From: Chamaelirium japonicum
Taxonomy: Eukaryota; Streptophyta; Magnoliopsida; Liliales; Melanthiaceae
Direction of reading: 5' to 3'
Assembly (NCBI GenBank): GCA_947650365.1
Contig: OX393549.1
Location: 87,981,703 to 88,045,702, forward strand
DNA length: 64,000 nt
In this document: piece after piece, positions 1 through 13,021 of the stretch
Layout of the letters: the number at the start of each line of letters is the position of its first letter
Position numbering within the stretch: the first letter of the stretch is position 1
Notes under the pieces: generated by a model
Database searches by the model: none
Told to the model about the DNA's origin: nothing
The model's input: the letters and a program-made list of their open reading frames with translations, nothing else
Position numbers and translations under genes: made by a program

Positions 1-1253
1 TAGGGAGTTCAACCCAACCACCTCGCCGCCAGTGCCTTCTCTGTCGTTGTCAGAGCTGCTCGTCGACGCCGCCAGAGCTGTTGGCCACTGCCCTGGCCTC
101 CTCTGCTACAGTTGCCACCGCCGGATCTACTACTCGGGGTTGAGTGTGAGGTCGCTGGGATCGAGCGCGAGGTCGCCGGTGCTGCTCGGGAGAGTAGGGA
201 GAAGATAGGGGCAGCTTCGGGTTAATCATGAAAGCAGGGACCTTAGGCTAAATGAAACATTTTGATATTCTGCCCATGCGATGGATCTGTTGTCAGGGAC
301 CTCTCACACATTAACCCAAGCAAAATTGAACTAACTGTTCATCTTCTCCGATTTCATCGGATAAACCATAACCAACCACCGCCCCTCCCCAATGCGCGCG
401 CGCAACCGCCTCCACCATGATTTAAGACCGACCGAAGTCGCCACCGACGAGCGAACGGCGCCGTCTGATTTGCATCAGTCCCCGCCGATCACATATGCAT
501 GCCTCCGACGGAGCCGCCACTATTGTGCAAGCCCGTAGCCCTCTCGTGCGGCAGTGGCCACTGTGGCTACTGTACCTGGCCGGGCACCACTATTGTATGC
601 TGCAGTAATGGGTCGTCGCTCGGGCTGCTGCTTCGTGCGTGGCTCAGGTGGTGCTCCGGTCGGGCCACCGAACGAGATCGAAATCCGTTGGGTGTGGCTG
701 ATGAAAGGGGTTCTAATCGGATCTATGATGGGATCACGATCCCAAGGCTATGGCCGGACAGTATCGATCCAAAAAATAGGTAGGAAATTACATATGCAAA
801 TCTTCGACGAGATTCGATCTCCTCGAATCAAAAAGACCATGAATCATCATCTAAAAACGACGAACAAGGTCTAAACCTCACTCTGATACCAACTGTTGGG
901 GTTTCTCTACGAGATCAACCCGATCTACGACCAAGAACGTTGCCATGGACGAAGAGCGTACCTTCGTGAGAAGATGAGAGAGATCGTTCGCAATACCGGG
1001 TGAAGATCTTTCACATGCTGCTGTCTCCCGTGGATTCGATGGATCCTCCTGAATCCCTCTGGATTCACAATGGTGGCTCTAATGACATACGTATGGGGAC
1101 TCCACCCCTACACATCAATTTATAATAGATGTGTCCAACCGGTAGACGCAATCCTTCGGGGCATCTATCGGTTATTGGTTGCACACGAGAATGAGGGCAG
1201 GTTCACCACCAACCCGTCAGGCCTCCTCGTCCGATCTGACCATACTCGCAACA
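1..1253 (-). mobile_element. LTR retrotransposon, 5' end only (runs off window)
   Basis: At 881-892 the plus strand reads CTCTGATACCAA, the reverse complement of the initiator-Met tRNA primer site common in plant LTR elements. Directly after it a TGTTGGGG start at 894 and a CAACA end at 1253 bound a 360-bp LTR-like block with inverted TGTTG/CAACA tips. A TATA-like motif on the minus strand (about 1117-1128) fits transcription leftwards. Bases 1-880 would then be the leader or internal region of the element; I recognise no gag or pol protein in them. The second LTR lies outside the window, so no target duplication can be checked. The LTR outer edge at 1253 is an inference. Confidence 0.5.
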
Positions 1254-1575
1254 ACCAACTTGATCCACCTAGTTCAGCAACTCTCCCTTAAAGAGCTATC
1301 AAAAAACCAACAAGAACTCCTGAAGGGAAGTTCGAACGCCACACGCGGCCGATGCCTGATGTCCTTGCAAAACGACGCCAACCCATCCACAACCGAATGA
1401 TCTTTGTGAAGATGCGCAAAATCCGAACATGTGGAAGCTGTTGAAGTAGTGACGAGCAGTCAAAACGGATGGAGTCGAATCGCCTTGCACCGAAATTACA
1501 TACCATACCTCTTCAAGTGGCTAATTGCTAAACCACCTCAAGGTTGTACAAATTCCTGCGTATGAATACTATTGA

Positions 1576-1607
<32 letters not shown>

Positions 1608-2248
1608 AGGGAAAAGGCCTACAGTGACAGGCACCCATGAATGGGCTCATATCATGATGTATGTTGTATGGGAATGGGAAATGAGAGTGAGCCCACACGC
1701 ATAAGATTTTGAGCAACCGATTTGGTTACCAAACAAACAAGAGTTTCAGGGCTTCCACGCCCACATGGGGGGGAGGAAGGACCTGCCATGATTCCCTCTG
1801 TTGAACAGAAACAGCCCCCCCCCCCCCTCTGCAGACCCACGAGGAGGGAGGGCCGAAGCCCAGGAGGATAACCTTTCCCAATCGAGTCCCATGCTTCCAA
1901 ATCTCTATACTTTCATGAGAATCGATGATGGACCCATTTCGCACTATGCAAAGCTTTCAGTGTTGGGAGGACATGTGACATACCTGCATGAGGTCAGCCT
2001 CGGCCTGGCGCCAATGAGCCCCATATTATTGGGACGGCCATGATGAAGACCCTGCAACGGTTTAGGAGTGTATGTGAGGAGGGTTTACAATAAACAATTT
2101 TTCACAAGAGCAACCCTATTCAGCCATCCACTTTTCCATCCAGATTAGGCCATCCTGACGTGGAACCTGATCGCAACCGTTCCTTTGCATGCCAAAGACG
2201 GCTGAGTGAGAATCACCTGTTGGGGGGTGGGTGCAACGGCCGACTGTG
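1254..2248. other. Intergenic, no recognised gene
   Basis: There is a (GA)n microsatellite near 1572-1601 and a short poly-C tract near 1816-1827. No open frame here resembles a known protein. The frames near 1800-2040 are short and lack any family hallmark. Confidence 0.5.
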
Positions 2249-2256
2249 ATTACGTG

Positions 2257-2705
2257 TAGGGCTGGCAATTTTGGACCCGACACGAAGTTAGCGGGTCTGG
2301 GTCTGGGTTAAACGGGTTCGGGTCGTAAACGGGTCGACCCGATAGACCCGTTTAATAAACGGATCCGGTCCGGTTTTAGGATCTGGACACGGTAGATCTG
2401 AGAAGGCCTGTTTAAAATTCAACGGGTCGTGTCGGGTCGGGTCTATCCGCAATCTGATAGTGTAATATGTAGTACTAGTGGGTCTATCGGGTCAGGTTGG
2501 GTTGAGTCGGATTGGGTCATATCGGGTCAACTGAATAGATCTGTGTGGTAAACGGGTCTTATCGGATCTACCCGTTTATAAGTGGGTCGGGATTGGGTTT
2601 AGGATCTAGACAAGATTAGCTAAACGGGTTGGGTCCGGGTCTAGGGGTTTTAGACACGACCGACACGGCATGAACCCTACCCGACACGACCCATTGCCAC
2701 CCCTA
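2257..2705 (+). mobile_element. hAT-type MITE, copy 1 (GGGTC-rich family)
   Basis: The 449-bp element starts TAGGGCTGGCAAT and ends ATTGCCACCCCTA, giving imperfect terminal inverted repeats of hAT type. It is flanked by ATTACGTG (2249-2256) and ATTAGGTG (2706-2713), an 8-bp target duplication with one mismatch, the length hAT transposases make. The interior is full of GGGTC/GACCC words. It has no coding capacity and would depend on a transposase elsewhere. Two more copies lie at 25654-26071 and 53173-53653. Confidence 0.85.
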
Positions 2706-2713
2706 ATTAGGTG

Positions 2714-3172
2714 CCACATCATGATGGCCTGATCTGGGTGGACAACAAGATGCCTGAGAAGCATTTTCCTATTGCCTATGTTCCATCCAATATAACTAAA
2801 TTAGTGCAAACCCCGGGCAAGTCATGGGATCCACTCATAGACTCCCCCCTCCCCTTCCGAAAATAGAAAACATTAAAGAAAGAGAGAGGCAATCGGTTTC
2901 TGAAAGAGAGGGGGGTATTCCGTCTCTTGAGGTTGGCACGTGGCGCCAAGAGAGGGATGAGAAAGACGGGACGGGTTTTCTGATTAGCGAGGGAGCCACG
3001 TTTTGATCCCCCACCTTATATTATAGTATAGATTTTTACATGTAAAAACAAGTTCCAACATCCACTATCCAAAACAAACATCACTTCATTTCTATTGTCC
3101 TCATATAGTGAACACATATGCTCCTAGATTGCATGAGCTTAAACTGCATGCATAATCATAAAGGTAAAGGGG
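2714..3172. other. Intergenic, no recognised gene
   Basis: This is single-copy-looking sequence between the MITE and the LTR element at 3173. Nothing in either strand resembles a known gene. Confidence 0.5.
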
Positions 3173-3862
3173 TGTTGAGGATGTTGGCTTGAAACAAGTC
3201 CTCCACGATGTCAAAGGTTCGTGCGCGAAGAATGGCGAAAGACGGAGCAGCTACGGAACGATGACAGAGCGAAAATGGAGTAAAAAGGGCGCCAGCCAGA
3301 GGTGGCCCGGCCCGCACGCATGAAACTAGCCCCCAAGACACCAGGCACCAGATATGCACGCGTAAGGGATTTTTCGGTTGTGTTTTTTCGTGGATTTTCA
3401 AGAGAACTTTTAGGGGTTTGCCTCTATCTTTTCTCCTAGATCTTGCACAAACTTGGGGATATAAAAGAACCCCTAAGGAAGAAGAAAGGATCATCATGGT
3501 GGCACATGAATATCCCGGGTTAGAGTTTAGAAGGTAGCCAAATTCAAGGGAGAGGGAGAAGAAACCATTGGAGACCGGAGTGTTTTCGAGAAGGGTTTCT
3601 TCTTGTCTTCGGGGTGTAAGGCTGTGGGATCTATTCTCCTTAGGGGGATCTCTTTGTGGATGTATGAGAGATTGGTTATAGATAATTGTTCATATACTCG
3701 GGTTTTCCACATACTGGTAAATCCATTGATCGGTCTTTGCTGGACTTTCTTATGGTATGTTTCTTGTGTTTATTCTATTGCTCGGTCTTGTCGGTGGTCG
3801 TCTCCACCGTGATGGTACTACGCAAATCATGTTCCACTACGTGAGGATCTCGGATCGCAACA
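3173..3862 (+). repeat. 5' LTR of the 2.6-kb element
   Basis: This 690-bp LTR has TG/CA tips. It carries a TATA-like GATATAAAAG at about 3458-3467, which would start transcription rightwards. It contains the GGCGCC-type word also seen in the LTR-like block at 7385-8171. Confidence 0.88.
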
Positions 3863-5039
3863 ATTGGTATCAGAGCTTAAGGTTCGGTGGGAAAATTAAT
3901 ACCAATAATTGGTACCAGAGATTTTTGTTGGTGATCCGGGAAGACTCTAGTTCAATTGCGTAAATCAAGGTAGACTTAGGAAAAGGGCCCGAGATGCACT
4001 CGCGGCACGCGGTGAGACAGAGGACCCATGAGCTAGCTACATCCAAAGAGGAAGCTAGAAGCCCAGAGGGAGGTTAAGGTATAGCACCTCTCCCCCGGGT
4101 AGGCTTATTGGCGACAACGGTCAACGCCCTAGGCGAAAGCCACGGCGGGGAGAGGCACGGTCCAGTGCTCTCCAGGTGGCCGGGTCTTCAAAGGAGGATT
4201 CGAGGAGGAGGTTGCGGTCGAGCACCTCCTCCCTCGGGGAGGTTCGAGACATCGAAGGCGTTAACTGGGAGGAGGGTGCGGTCTTGGCACCTACTCCCCC
4301 GCTTGACGGTTCACGGCGAAAAAGTAGTGATGGCACGGTATGTGTGGGCACCTAGATCGAGGGGGAGCACCTCGATGGCACAAGAATCATCGACTGCATC
4401 GTGTTCAACCACCGACGAGCGGACTGATATGGGTTGCCGACGAGCAACTGGTGGAGGTGCCAACGGGCACCAGTGCGGATCGTCGACGGGCGATGTGGGC
4501 ACTGACGGGCACGGTAGCAGTAAGCACGACCGCGGGCACACCTGCGATTTAATAGGGTGCAGTGACTGTCGACGGATAGCAAGAAAAAAGCGACAACGGT
4601 CGTGGTGGCAGCGCACTTAGTTGCGTACACACCTATGGTGTAATAAGGTGCAGAAGATGTTCGAGCATTAACCGACGGGCAATAGCTCGGGGGCGATGTG
4701 TGCGGGAAGCATCGCAGAGCGAATCAAGAGCCGTGGTTTACGGCGAGGTCATTGACGGACAATGGGTGGCTTCCTTGATCATGATATAAGCCGGGAGAGC
4801 GGCAACACATGCACGATATTCGATGAAGAACAAGGGTGCTGGTAAAGCACGCTCAGGGGCGAGGTTGATTAGAAGGCCGACCAAGTCGAAAAACTTAGGC
4901 AATTACCAAGCTTGGTGATTGGGCTCCCGGTGCAGGGGCAAAGGGGCGGCGGTGATCAGGAGATGGATTCACAGTTCAAAGAGATAAAGTTTGTGTGCAA
5001 GGTTCTTGCTCTTGTCTTATTTGAAGCCAAGGTAGAGAT

Positions 5040-5741
5040 TGTTGAGGATGTTGGCTTGAAACAAGTCATCCACAATGTCCAAGGTTTGTGCGCGAATGAT
5101 GGCGAAAGATGGAATGGCTACTGAGCAAAAACGAGGACTGATGCCCTGGGCGCCAACCAGAGGCAGCTCGGCCCTTGAGAAGGAAACTGGCACCGAGGGC
5201 GCCAATTCTGGCTCCTAGGGCGCTAGGCACCAGATATGCACGTGTAAGGGATTTTTCGGTTGCGTTTTTTCATGGGTTTCAAGAGAACGTTTAGGGATTT
5301 GCCCCTATCTTTTCTCCTTGGTCTTGCACGAACTTGGGGCTATAAAAGGACCCCTAAGGATGAATAAATGATTATCATGGTGGCACATGAGTATCCCGGG
5401 TTAGGGTTTAGAAGGTAGCCATCATCAAGGGAGAGAGAGAGAACTATTGGAGACTGGAGGATTTTCGGGAAGGATTTCTTCTTGTCTTCGGGGTGTAAGG
5501 CTACGTGATCTATTCTCCTTGGGAGGATCTCTTTGTGGGTGTATGAGGGATTGGTTAGAGACAATTGTTCTTATACTCGGGTTTTCTCCATACTAGTAAA
5601 TCTATTGATCGGTCATTGTCGAAATTTCTTATGATGTTTTACTTGTGTTTATTCTATTGTTCGGTCTTGTTGGTGGTCGTCTCCACCGTGGTGGTACTAC
5701 GCAAGTCGTGTTCCGCTGCGCAAGGGCCTTGGATCACAACA
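5040..5741 (+). repeat. 3' LTR of the 2.6-kb element
   Basis: This 702-bp copy is colinear with the LTR at 3173-3862. It ends CAACA immediately before the AGGGG target duplication. Confidence 0.88.
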
Positions 5742-5746
5742 AGGGG

Positions 5747-7384
5747 TATCGGCCAGCACTCGATGTGATAGCCGATGCACTGAGCTCTGGGCGAGACCCC
5801 CTATTTTGGAATTATGTCTGCATTTGTGTTCCATTGTATATTCAAATAGCAACGCTCTAATCCTCCTAGTTGCATGATCAAGAAAATCTTATGTTGGCCA
5901 GAGAAAATCAATAATCGTAAACTTTCTTTGAAACAAGACATACGCCCACTCAATAGAATTTTTCGATAGGACTAACTTCAAATCTCCTTTCAGGATACAA
6001 CAAAGCCTTACAGAGTCAACAACCACAAAGAACTCTTACTGACATTGAAAATTTTAGAAAGAGAGAGAGAGACGAATAGGAGTAATCAAATGTTTGACGT
6101 GTCCGGAATTCTAAAATCCACCTCCATAAAAAAACTACTTCAAATGGACTCAAACATAAGGTAGATCCTTTCATATGGGTGTGTCCCTTGGATAAAAGTA
6201 CCCCTACAATCTGATAATAAAACATATCATCGAATATAAAGACGCAAAACATATCATCAAATATAACGGCACGTCTTCAGATCTACAAGTACCTCTTATA
6301 ATTTGAATGCGCATAGCTAGGATTAAAACAATATTTACACTTTATATATGTAAATTACAAGAACCTATACCATACAAAATCGTGATTTGATCAAAGGAAG
6401 TATCGGAAGAAGTCAAGCATTTGTTACCACTTTAGTGGTACTTCCTTGTCTGGCAAAAAATGTGTATTAAAAAAAATTATAGTTGTCAATCAGAATTAAG
6501 CTCTTGTTGATTATCATTGATCTACAATTTTAGTTGGTAGGTATAACATGTCATCCATGATCGATTTATTTTCTTGACAACATTGTGATTCTCTTCACTA
6601 GAGAGAGCATGGAGAGTGGGGGAGTATGTTTATTGTTGCTATATATTTCTACTATAGCCTCACTTCACAGATAGATATTATTTTTTCCTTTCATTACTTT
6701 ATTTCTGTTTACTTAGACTACCTATTCACATTTACTTCATGCTTGTTATATTGTGAAGGAGAAGGACAAACAATTTTCATGCATGAGGAGGGATGAGCTC
6801 TGGTCAGTTCTTCAACAACTCAGTGCTAAATGTTTTTTTATTATTATTTTGAATATACAGTCATGTAATGATAAATATATAAGAATCGGAGAATGGCAAC
6901 GTAATATGTCACCTTCATGCAAAATATGAAAAACTGTTACCGCTAAGAACGTCCATCTTTGTTGGCATAATTTGTGTATATGAAACATTCTCAGTGAGAT
7001 CAATTTATAAGTTGCATGATCATAATCAACGAATACATCATATATATATGCGACATAGATTCAAGTTGAAGGGTAAAGCCCAGAATCACTTCAGATCAAG
7101 GTATGTTTCCCTTTTTCTTTTTCGGGTGGTAGGACTTTACTCAGAACTATAAGGCTTATAGTTTAATGGCATCCGATTTATGACATCCGAAATTGAATTT
7201 AAATGACTCATTGAAGTTCCTAAGTTTGCACACCCCTATATTGTATTCGGGCTTCTTTTTTTATTTCAGAAAATCGAGTTTTGGGCTTTGTATGTCTACA
7301 CTTGATCATTTTGTGTTTGGAGTTGCACACTTGTTAGTGCATGTTCCTACAATATTGGTGTACCATCATGCACTATGACCTTAG
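5747..7384. other. AT-rich intergenic DNA, no recognised gene
   Basis: No long frame, no splice-linked coding pattern and no repeat termini could be recognised over these 1.6 kb. A short GA tract sits near 6060. Confidence 0.5.
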
Positions 7385-8171
7385 TGTTGATACAGAATAC
7401 CTTAGACGAGGCCTCGATCCGCCACCACACACTCGTGGAAGCGTTTTAGGGTTTTCGGATCCCCGACTATCCGAATAGAAAGATCGAATCCACCGACAAC
7501 AATTCCAATCACAGAGAAAATATAACAAAAGAAAAATCAATCCATACAACACAAAGAAGTTTGTTTACGCAATTCAAAAATCCCTATCTCTGTGGGTGTA
7601 AGTCACCGCTCTTAAGCAAGATGGAATTAGAACGTAAGAGTATACAACCCTCTTCTTCTTCCACGCCTCCACCGAATCTCAAGAAGGTCAATCTCCTATC
7701 TCGATCTTCGATCTTCTTCATTTCTCAAACTCAATACACTAAAACCAGTCGTTAAACACAATGACAACTCCTTACAAAACCTAGAGTGAAAACCCTATTT
7801 ATAGCCCCCATAATTCATGCAGATCCAAGTCCAACCCGTGCACGTTTTATGTCTGGCACCCAGTGATGCCCAGGGCGCCAATGACCTAGCAGCCCAAAAA
7901 TCACTGATGCGAGACTTTCGCCCTGGGCGCCAAAAGTGGCGTCCAGGGTGCCAACCCGAGAAGTTGGCGCCCGTCAGTGAGTGGGCACCACACAGTTGGC
8001 ACCCAAGGCGCCAAACCAAGGCTGGCTCCGATCCTAGCATCGTCCACCAGTGATCGGGCGCCGCACAGTTGGCGCCCAGGGCGCCAACCCGCTGAAGTGC
8101 ACGCCCAGGTCCTCTGCGCCGAGTCTCCTATCACGCTCCGTACTTGCCGAAACTAAGCCAAAACTCCGACA
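7385..8171 (-). mobile_element. LTR-like remnant (possible solo LTR)
   Basis: Read on the minus strand, the block starts TGTCGGAGTT and ends ATCAACA. It holds a strong TATA box, CTATAAATAGGG (about 7794-7805), and upstream of it several GGCGCC words like those in the LTRs at 3173 and 5040. This is the layout of an LTR promoter region. No matching 5-bp flanks were found (CTTAG versus TAACA), and no second copy is present in the window, so solo-LTR status is tentative. Confidence 0.45.
7860..8100. repeat. GGCGCC-word cluster
   Basis: The words GGCGCCAA, TTGGCGCCC and near variants recur about every 30-50 bp inside the LTR-like block, some arranged as short inverted pairs. They probably belong to the upstream promoter part of that LTR. 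Confidence 0.5.
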
Positions 8172-9449
8172 TAACAAGGTATCATATAGGATTCCTTGGA
8201 GGCCTTGAACTTCGTTCTATATTTTATGCACATGTGACTTGAATTCTCACCCTTGTGCAACACACCACCTAATATTCGGGAGACTGTTTAGTGAGCCTAG
8301 GCGGTGCGCACTATGCTATCTTGCTAGGTTGACGATTTTAACAATATTAGCGGTTAAATTGTACCGTTGAGTGCCAAAATCAATGGCAATCAAAGGGGTA
8401 CTATTTAGACCACATATAAATTCAGCCTTATTAGCCATTAGGTTAGGAGATATATAGAGAAATTTAAGGAGGGCCCCTTCCTTCATCCCTAAGTCTCTTC
8501 AATGTTGGAGACTCGTTCCTTTTGTGCCATGTTTTGATTCTTCGATTTAGTCGATTCATCCTTCATATTGTATGGAGAGTCAATCCTCAAAGTTAGAGCT
8601 CGTCAAAATCCATGCGTGGGAAAGACCTTTCTCGATCATTTTAGTTCTTCATTTTTCAAAATGAAGACATTCGAATCCCATCTTTGGGTCCTATCGTGGA
8701 ATCAACTGGATATATATATTCCTCGTCATATAGGTCAGGCTTTTTATTTCCCTTCGAAGCTCCCACATAAAAAATATGTGATGTGCTTACTTTTCATTGC
8801 AAATGATTAGGGCTTTGTACATTCCCAATTTTATAGCAACCCATCGAGAGTAAGACCGATTTAATCTATGATGCATATCCCCGTCGCACAACCTTTTCAT
8901 GATTAAACCCTATGTCTTCGGGCTCATGGTTTGAGAAAAAATACCTTTGTGATCAAGAAGATCGACAAACTCAGGAGGAATTTCCTCTTGAAATGAAGGA
9001 GCCGACATGTCTTCGGACTTTTACTCGCTGATGCCATAAGGAGCAGCATGCAAATCTAAAGAGCAATGAGGCTTAGGAATCATTGATCTACGCGACTTCA
9101 ACCAAGCTATGTTAAGTAAATAGTGGTGGCCGGATCCTTCAAAACTCATTCAGTGACTCCTGGAGGGAAGTCATCAATTCATATACTTCCACATATTTTC
9201 TCCCCCTTTAGGTACGATCAGAGTCTTCGGCATGGTATTCCACTTCTGGAAAGGTGTCATCAAAGTTTTCAAGCCATTCCGATACTGCAACAAGCTGCTA
9301 GTGAGAAACGAACTCAAGGTCCGATTCAGGAAGGACCTTTAGCTCGGTGAGGTACCACTACGCTCAGTCTTCCACCAACTATATGAGCTGGCTCGAAACA
9401 AAAAATGCATGGTCCCCTCCCAATAACCATAAAAGAATCTATGGCGAAC
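8172..9449. other. Unidentified sequence
   Basis: Several short frames exist on both strands (for example 8568-8810) but none has a recognised domain. It may be decayed transposon interior; I cannot name a family. Confidence 0.4.
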
Positions 9450-12269
9450 TTGTTGGGATTGATGTGTCCTACATGCCAATTCCAGCAGTGATAATACTTG
9501 ATTAGGATTGCTTCACTAAAACTCACACACCAGTGTGCATAAAATGCATAAATCCACTAGTCCATATTAGTGTAGTTGAGATGATTCGGGTATGTAGATG
9601 AGATCTGCATACAGGAGATATAAGTTATCATACACACTGATCGATGTAGGTTCGCAGTCATTGCTGGACTGGACACTTAGCATGAAAGATTGTAACACAC
9701 TAGCTTTCTCCTAGTGAGAGATGACCTATCTCGGCCATTGGTATGAGATACTAAGTCAAGATGTATTAATGTAACCGGAATGCATCGAACATAATCAAGA
9801 GAGGAAAGTCGTCTTAATTATTGTTATCCAAGACCATAGGACCTCTACAGCTAGTTGACTAGAACCATAATCCTAGGATGTGTTGCCAACCATAGGTCTG
9901 GTATTTATTACTTTGACCTACCAATCAATGCGGTCTTTGACAGACCTAAACCTGGGTAGGTTGGGTGTATGTGGTTAGCATTAGGCACTAGGGAATACAA
10001 GCAGGCCTTGTAATTACTGATGCAGGAGATCGGGTCCCACCAAACAAGGCAGCTATAGCCAGCCCACACTTCTCCAAAAGCGGTAGCTGCAACCAGTCCA
10101 TGCTTCTTCAAAAGGGGCAAGCCATTATGTCCCCCCTAAAGATGGCAGCCACAACAACTTAAAAGGAATACCATCCGATCATAAAGAAGAAAGAAGTTAA
10201 TGGCGAATAATCGGTATCCACGTGCTCTTACACCTAAACCAAAAAGTGCGTCAGATTCATCAAAGGCTCTTAAGAAATGTTATTAATTTTTTATTATATT
10301 TAATTTTCTTTCCTTCTTAATACTCGGCTCGGCCCTATATAAAGGCCTACTACTAGCATGTAATAGATCTAGATTTTGATATTTTCTAATGAAGTAATTG
10401 TTATTCCCCAAAGTTCTTGCGCCTCGTAAAATTTACAAGAGTTCTTGCGAGATGATCGTTGCATCTTCTCTCTATCATCAATCGAAGAAGATATGCTCCT
10501 CTTCGACCCTGCTTCTGCTACGCCAATTCCATATCCCCTGAAGGTGACTGGGTGTCTCATTGAGTGACTCTTATGAAGGGCTGATCACCAAGGCTGACCA
10601 GCCACACTAATGCACAAGGGGTTTATCACAAAGTATTGAGAAGTCAGAACCCAATTGAATGGACTAACTTGAGAAGGACAGTCGGTACTGATCTGAGTTA
10701 GTTGCACGGACATCAGCTTGGAAGAGTTTAAGTGCAGCATAGTAGGGTAAAGGGTACTCGTATAATTACTAATACCCTTGGAGTTCAGCAATGTCTTAGT
10801 AGTGGTTGTAGACACTGTTCACTGGTATGGCCTTGGCCATGGTACCAGTGTGAGCCAAGGTTATCAGGGTCCCGAAGATTTCAACTCCTAGCAAACTCTT
10901 ATAGCCAGGTAGACCTAGCCCAATGCCGTTAGGGTTTACTGATAGTGGTTAACACCATGGAGATCAGTAAAACCAGGGGCATATGGATTAGGAGATATAG
11001 CTTAGATTCACCTAAGCGGTTCCTCCCTATGATCCTCTATAAAAGAAAAAACCTAGTTTGACTAGGGTTCCTCAATGGGACCCACCTGGTGGGTTCCAGG
11101 CTCGTAGAATGAAGACATGGATATTAATGTGTGCAAATTAGTCATGTGTGATCCCTATGTAATTCTAGGATCACTAGGACTTGACTAATGTTGACTAAGT
11201 TGATTTTTTTCCCAGAAATGTCATAAGTGTCATTTAGGGCTAAGTTGGCCCTCAGACATTCTAGGAGAAGTCATCAGAGCCCAGTCAAGTGTACTTTGAT
11301 GACTGATCTAAAATATAGAAGATAAGTGTCCGGGGATGGAGTGCAACTCCATCTCTCTGGTCATCAGAGCCCAGTCAAGTGCACTTAAATTAATTAATTA
11401 CTTTCTCTTATTGGTTGTCTAATTGGACTAGGAAAAGCCATGGCGCAAGTGAGGGTTTGACCGTAGTCAAATCGGACTAACAAGTGCGCTTTGCTTTCTC
11501 GACTTAAGTGGGTATTAGAACCCGTGGGTGCATCTTGGGTGTAGTTGGCCGCCCCCTATAGGTGCTACCCATGAGAATTTCGGTCAAGGGATGAACCCTA
11601 GCCGAAATCCTCATATGGTAGCAACCATAAGTGGTTGAGAGGATAGAGATCCAAGGGATCTCAATCCCCCCAAGTTAGGTAATCCCTTTTAGGGATTTCG
11701 ACATATACACCAAACCCTAACCGCCCCCCCCCCCCCCCTTGGCCATCCAGAGAAGCAAAAGCCATCCCCCTCTCTCCTTGAGGGTTTCGGCCAAGAAAGA
11801 AGAGAAGGAAAGAAAAATAGAGAAGGAAGAAGGTCTTCCTCCCTTCAAGCTTGCACACTACGGATTTGGATCGTCTTCACCGAGCGTCATCATGAGGGTT
11901 GTGAGGAAGGAGAAGACTCCCACAAATCTACCATCGTCAGCTACGTGCATGGGATAGGCACTGAATCTAGAAGGTAACGAGATCGAATCTTTCGGCTTCA
12001 TCTTCATCAACAAATCTACAACCTTAGGCATCTAAAAGTCCTAAGAGGTAATAATCTTGATAATCCATAGATGGTGTTAATAATTAGTTTTAATTATTCT
12101 AATGCCATGATAAATCATTATCTAGCAATGATAGAAATTTGGGATCAATCGGATGCGAAAGGTTTCGTATCCCGATTTTTTGCTGGGTAATTTCAGCCCA
12201 ATTTCTATAGGGCTTTTTAGCCACTGAACTCGGGCCCACCACCGACCACTCTTCCACCACAGGAACCAA
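9450..12269 (+). mobile_element. Probable long LTR of a retrotransposon, decayed
   Basis: The block opens TGTTGGGATTGATG at 9450 and could close CCAACA at 12269, followed by GAAGTGGCGACC, a string resembling the start of the internal region in some plant gypsy-type elements. TATA-like strings occur at about 10337-10345 (CTATATAAAGG) and 11035-11045 (CTCTATAAAAG). The phrase CATCAGAGCCCAGTCAAGTG occurs twice (about 11273 and 11360). No second LTR or coding region was found, so both boundaries and the single-LTR reading are inference; two overlapping remnants are possible. Confidence 0.4.
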
Positions 12270-12499
12270 CAGAAGTGGCGACCAAAGTTCACCCCACCAT
12301 TCCCTACGAAGCTTATTAGCCTACAAGGAGAGCTTCTGGACCTGCGTCAAGCAATCAGACTAATCGCATGACCGAATACTACGGGCAGGAGGTAGTTAAC
12401 CAATTAACATGGATTTTACCATGAAGACATTCTACAACTTCCTCAACTTTGGAGGAACCGTGTACCCCGTGGCCAGACAGTTATATAAGAACAAGAGCC

Positions 12500-13021
12500 C
12501 CCACTGAAGGCCAAGATTTTTATGAGGTTGGCAACCCTAAAAGATCTTGACCAAAGTCTATTTGGTGAAGAAGAACGACAATGCACCCAAGGATCCAAGA
12601 CATGCTTTGCACGTTTTACGAGTGGACCGGAGTCTAAAACAGCCCACCGTATACTACGTATGTGCGACTATTCGAGAGAAATCTACGATGTCTTCAAATC
12701 TAAGAACTCACACCCTTTCACCTTGCTCTCCCTATGGGGCCCTTGGAGAAAATGGATCAAATCATCAATGAGGGGAGGTTGGGACATTCTTGGAATAGCC
12801 ATCTATTGGACCATCTGTCTAGCAAGAAATGCTAAGACCTTGCAATATAAGATCTGCTCGACGGCCAAAATCATCAACGAGATGAAATCGCGGGCTACGA
12901 AGACCTTACTTTTAACTCTTTGCACCTGACCCGTTTGTGACCTCCATTTGTTCAATAAACTGGTAGGGGTCTAGGTCGAAACCCCCTCTCCTATATATTT
13001 TGATGGATTCGAAAAAAAAAA
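12500..13021 (+). mobile_element. L1-type LINE, 3' end fragment
   Basis: The frame at 12522-12929 ends in a stretch typical of the reverse-transcriptase C-terminal zinc-binding region of plant L1 ORF2 (C..C....ES..H..... CDYS.EIYDVF, then AIYWTICLARNAK). After the stop come about 90 bases of 3' untranslated sequence and an A-run at 13012-13021. The start is undefined because the upstream ORF2 (endonuclease, reverse transcriptase) is absent, as expected for a 5'-truncated LINE insertion. Adjacent frames share the homology, so the copy is degenerate. Confidence 0.7.

Larger units (their letters stand above)
3173..5741 (+). mobile_element. Compact non-autonomous LTR retrotransposon, structurally complete
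   Basis: The 2569-bp element has two direct LTRs (3173-3862 and 5040-5741), each starting TGTTGAGG and ending CAACA. It is flanked by AGGGG at 3168-3172 and 5742-5746, a perfect 5-bp target duplication. The primer site TTGGTATCAGAGC lies at 3864-3876 just inside the left LTR, and a purine-rich AAGGTAGAGAT precedes the right LTR. The interior is only about 1.18 kb and encodes nothing like gag, protease, reverse transcriptase or integrase, so this is a parasite of some autonomous partner. The frame at 4108-4620 has no recognisable domain. The LTRs differ visibly (roughly 10-15% by eye), suggesting an old insertion of millions of years. Confidence 0.9.

Noticed and set aside
4108-4620. 170-aa plus-strand frame inside the 2.6-kb LTR element
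   Set aside because: No gag, protease or other recognisable motif; Gly/Arg-rich composition follows from GC-rich sequence.
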